A stretch of DNA of 64,000 bases, from NCBI RefSeq assembly GCF_000423085.1, contig NZ_AUHH01000002.1:62001-126000 (forward strand), in the 5' to 3' direction. The notes beneath the pieces are model-generated. The model was given only the letters and a program-made list of their open reading frames with translations. It made no database searches and had not been told where the DNA came from. Positions 63,741-64,000 of this stretch are shown here, one piece after another. Origin of the DNA: Granulicoccus phenolivorans DSM 17626 = NBRC 107789 = JCM 15570 (GTDB lineage: Bacteria; Actinomycetota; Actinomycetes; Propionibacteriales; Propionibacteriaceae). Position 1 is the stretch's first letter. Each line of letters begins with the position of its first letter. Both the position numbers and the translations under genes were made by a program.

Positions 63741-64000
63741 TCAGGCGTCGGCGGTCTCTTCCTGCTTGCGCCAGCGGATGCCGGCATCGATGAAGCCGTC
63801 GATGTCGCCGTCGAAGACCGCGTCCGGGTTGCCGGTTTCGTAGGAGGTACGCAGGTCCTTGACCATCTGGTAGGGATGCAGCACGTAGGAGCGCATCTGC
63901 GAACCCCAGGAGTTGCCGTCGGACTTCAGCGCGTTCATCTCGGCCTCCTTGTCCTTGCGGGCCTTCTCCAGCAGGCGGGACTGCAGGACGCGCAGCGCGG
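63741..64000 (-). CDS. prfB: Peptide chain release factor 2, C-terminal part (partial)
   Basis: The gene runs off the right edge; 85 or so residues are visible. [19 protein letters not shown], then [25 protein letters not shown] and [18 protein letters not shown] match the C-terminus of RF2, which terminates at UGA and UAA. The GGQ and SPF motifs lie beyond the window. It is upstream of ftsE on the same strand, the standard actinobacterial order; the 139-base gap between them has no gene. Confidence 0.9.
   Translation of the reverse strand, partial: ALRVLQSRLLEKARKDKEAEMNALKSDGNSWGSQMRSYVLHPYQMVKDLRTSYETGNPDAVFDGDIDGFIDAGIRWRKQEETADA

Overview
The window is high-GC, densely coded chromosomal DNA from an actinobacterium. 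The evidence is the MtrA/MtrB/LpqB cell-envelope system, long-form HPF, SecA, an Rv3235-type protein, type VII secretion-like proteins, many GTG/TTG starts and several leaderless promoters. The mix of genes and the tmRNA tag (ANSKRTDFALAA) fit Propionibacteriales best, but that placement is a judgement and not a demonstrated result.

Layout. 1-22.8 kb: end of an FHA-domain gene, a geranylgeranyl-reductase-type flavoprotein, DUF3107, a decayed DUF2798 gene, a DEAD-box helicase with a structured leader, an acyl-CoA ligase, a PHP-domain enzyme, a 180-kDa-class NAD-glutamate dehydrogenase, a methyltransferase, Ku, a WS/DGAT-like acyltransferase, a polysaccharide deacetylase, SecA, and a frameshifted membrane-protein gene. 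22.8-31.3 kb: a sugar-acid cluster (gluconokinase, fructuronate reductase, glucuronate isomerase, a LarA-family protein, a LacI-type regulator, 6-phosphogluconate dehydrogenase). 31.4-36.4 kb: hpf, amt-glnK-glnD and an OsmC-like gene. 36.4-37.1 kb: a gene-free repeat tract. 37.1-49.7 kb: comF, lpqB-mtrB-mtrA, a three-gene type VII-like module, yqgE, a LigB-type dioxygenase, and a lysine 6-aminotransferase/aldehyde dehydrogenase pair. 49.7-57.5 kb: an inserted island holding only a four-gene restriction/defence-like operon. 57.5-64 kb: ssrA, a DUF1707/DUF4870 protein, an FKBP, smpB, an M23 peptidase, ftsX, ftsE and the end of prfB.

Two things stand out. First, the sugar-acid cluster spells a complete route that bypasses the usual mannonate dehydratase/KDG branch: glucuronate to fructuronate (UxaC), to mannonate (UxuB), to gluconate (LarA-like protein acting as a C2 epimerase, inferred), to 6-phosphogluconate (GntK), to ribulose 5-phosphate (Gnd). 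A repeated GTTGCCG-type site lies in both divergent promoter regions. Second, the island carries a C5-cytosine methyltransferase, a DUF262 protein, a Z1-domain P-loop helicase-like protein and a PD-(D/E)XK nuclease. This resembles the Z1/DUF4420 systems known with MutL-like ATPases and AIPR proteins, but here a DUF262 protein takes their place. The island sits between imperfect direct repeats at the 3' end of the aldehyde dehydrogenase gene, next to ssrA, and has no integrase.

The usual actinobacterial order mtrA-mtrB-lpqB-comF-hpf-secA is still visible on the minus strand. It has been split twice: by the nitrogen genes plus repeats between comF and hpf, and by the sugar-acid cluster plus the broken membrane gene between hpf and secA. 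By contrast prfB-ftsE-ftsX...smpB-ssrA is nearly intact.
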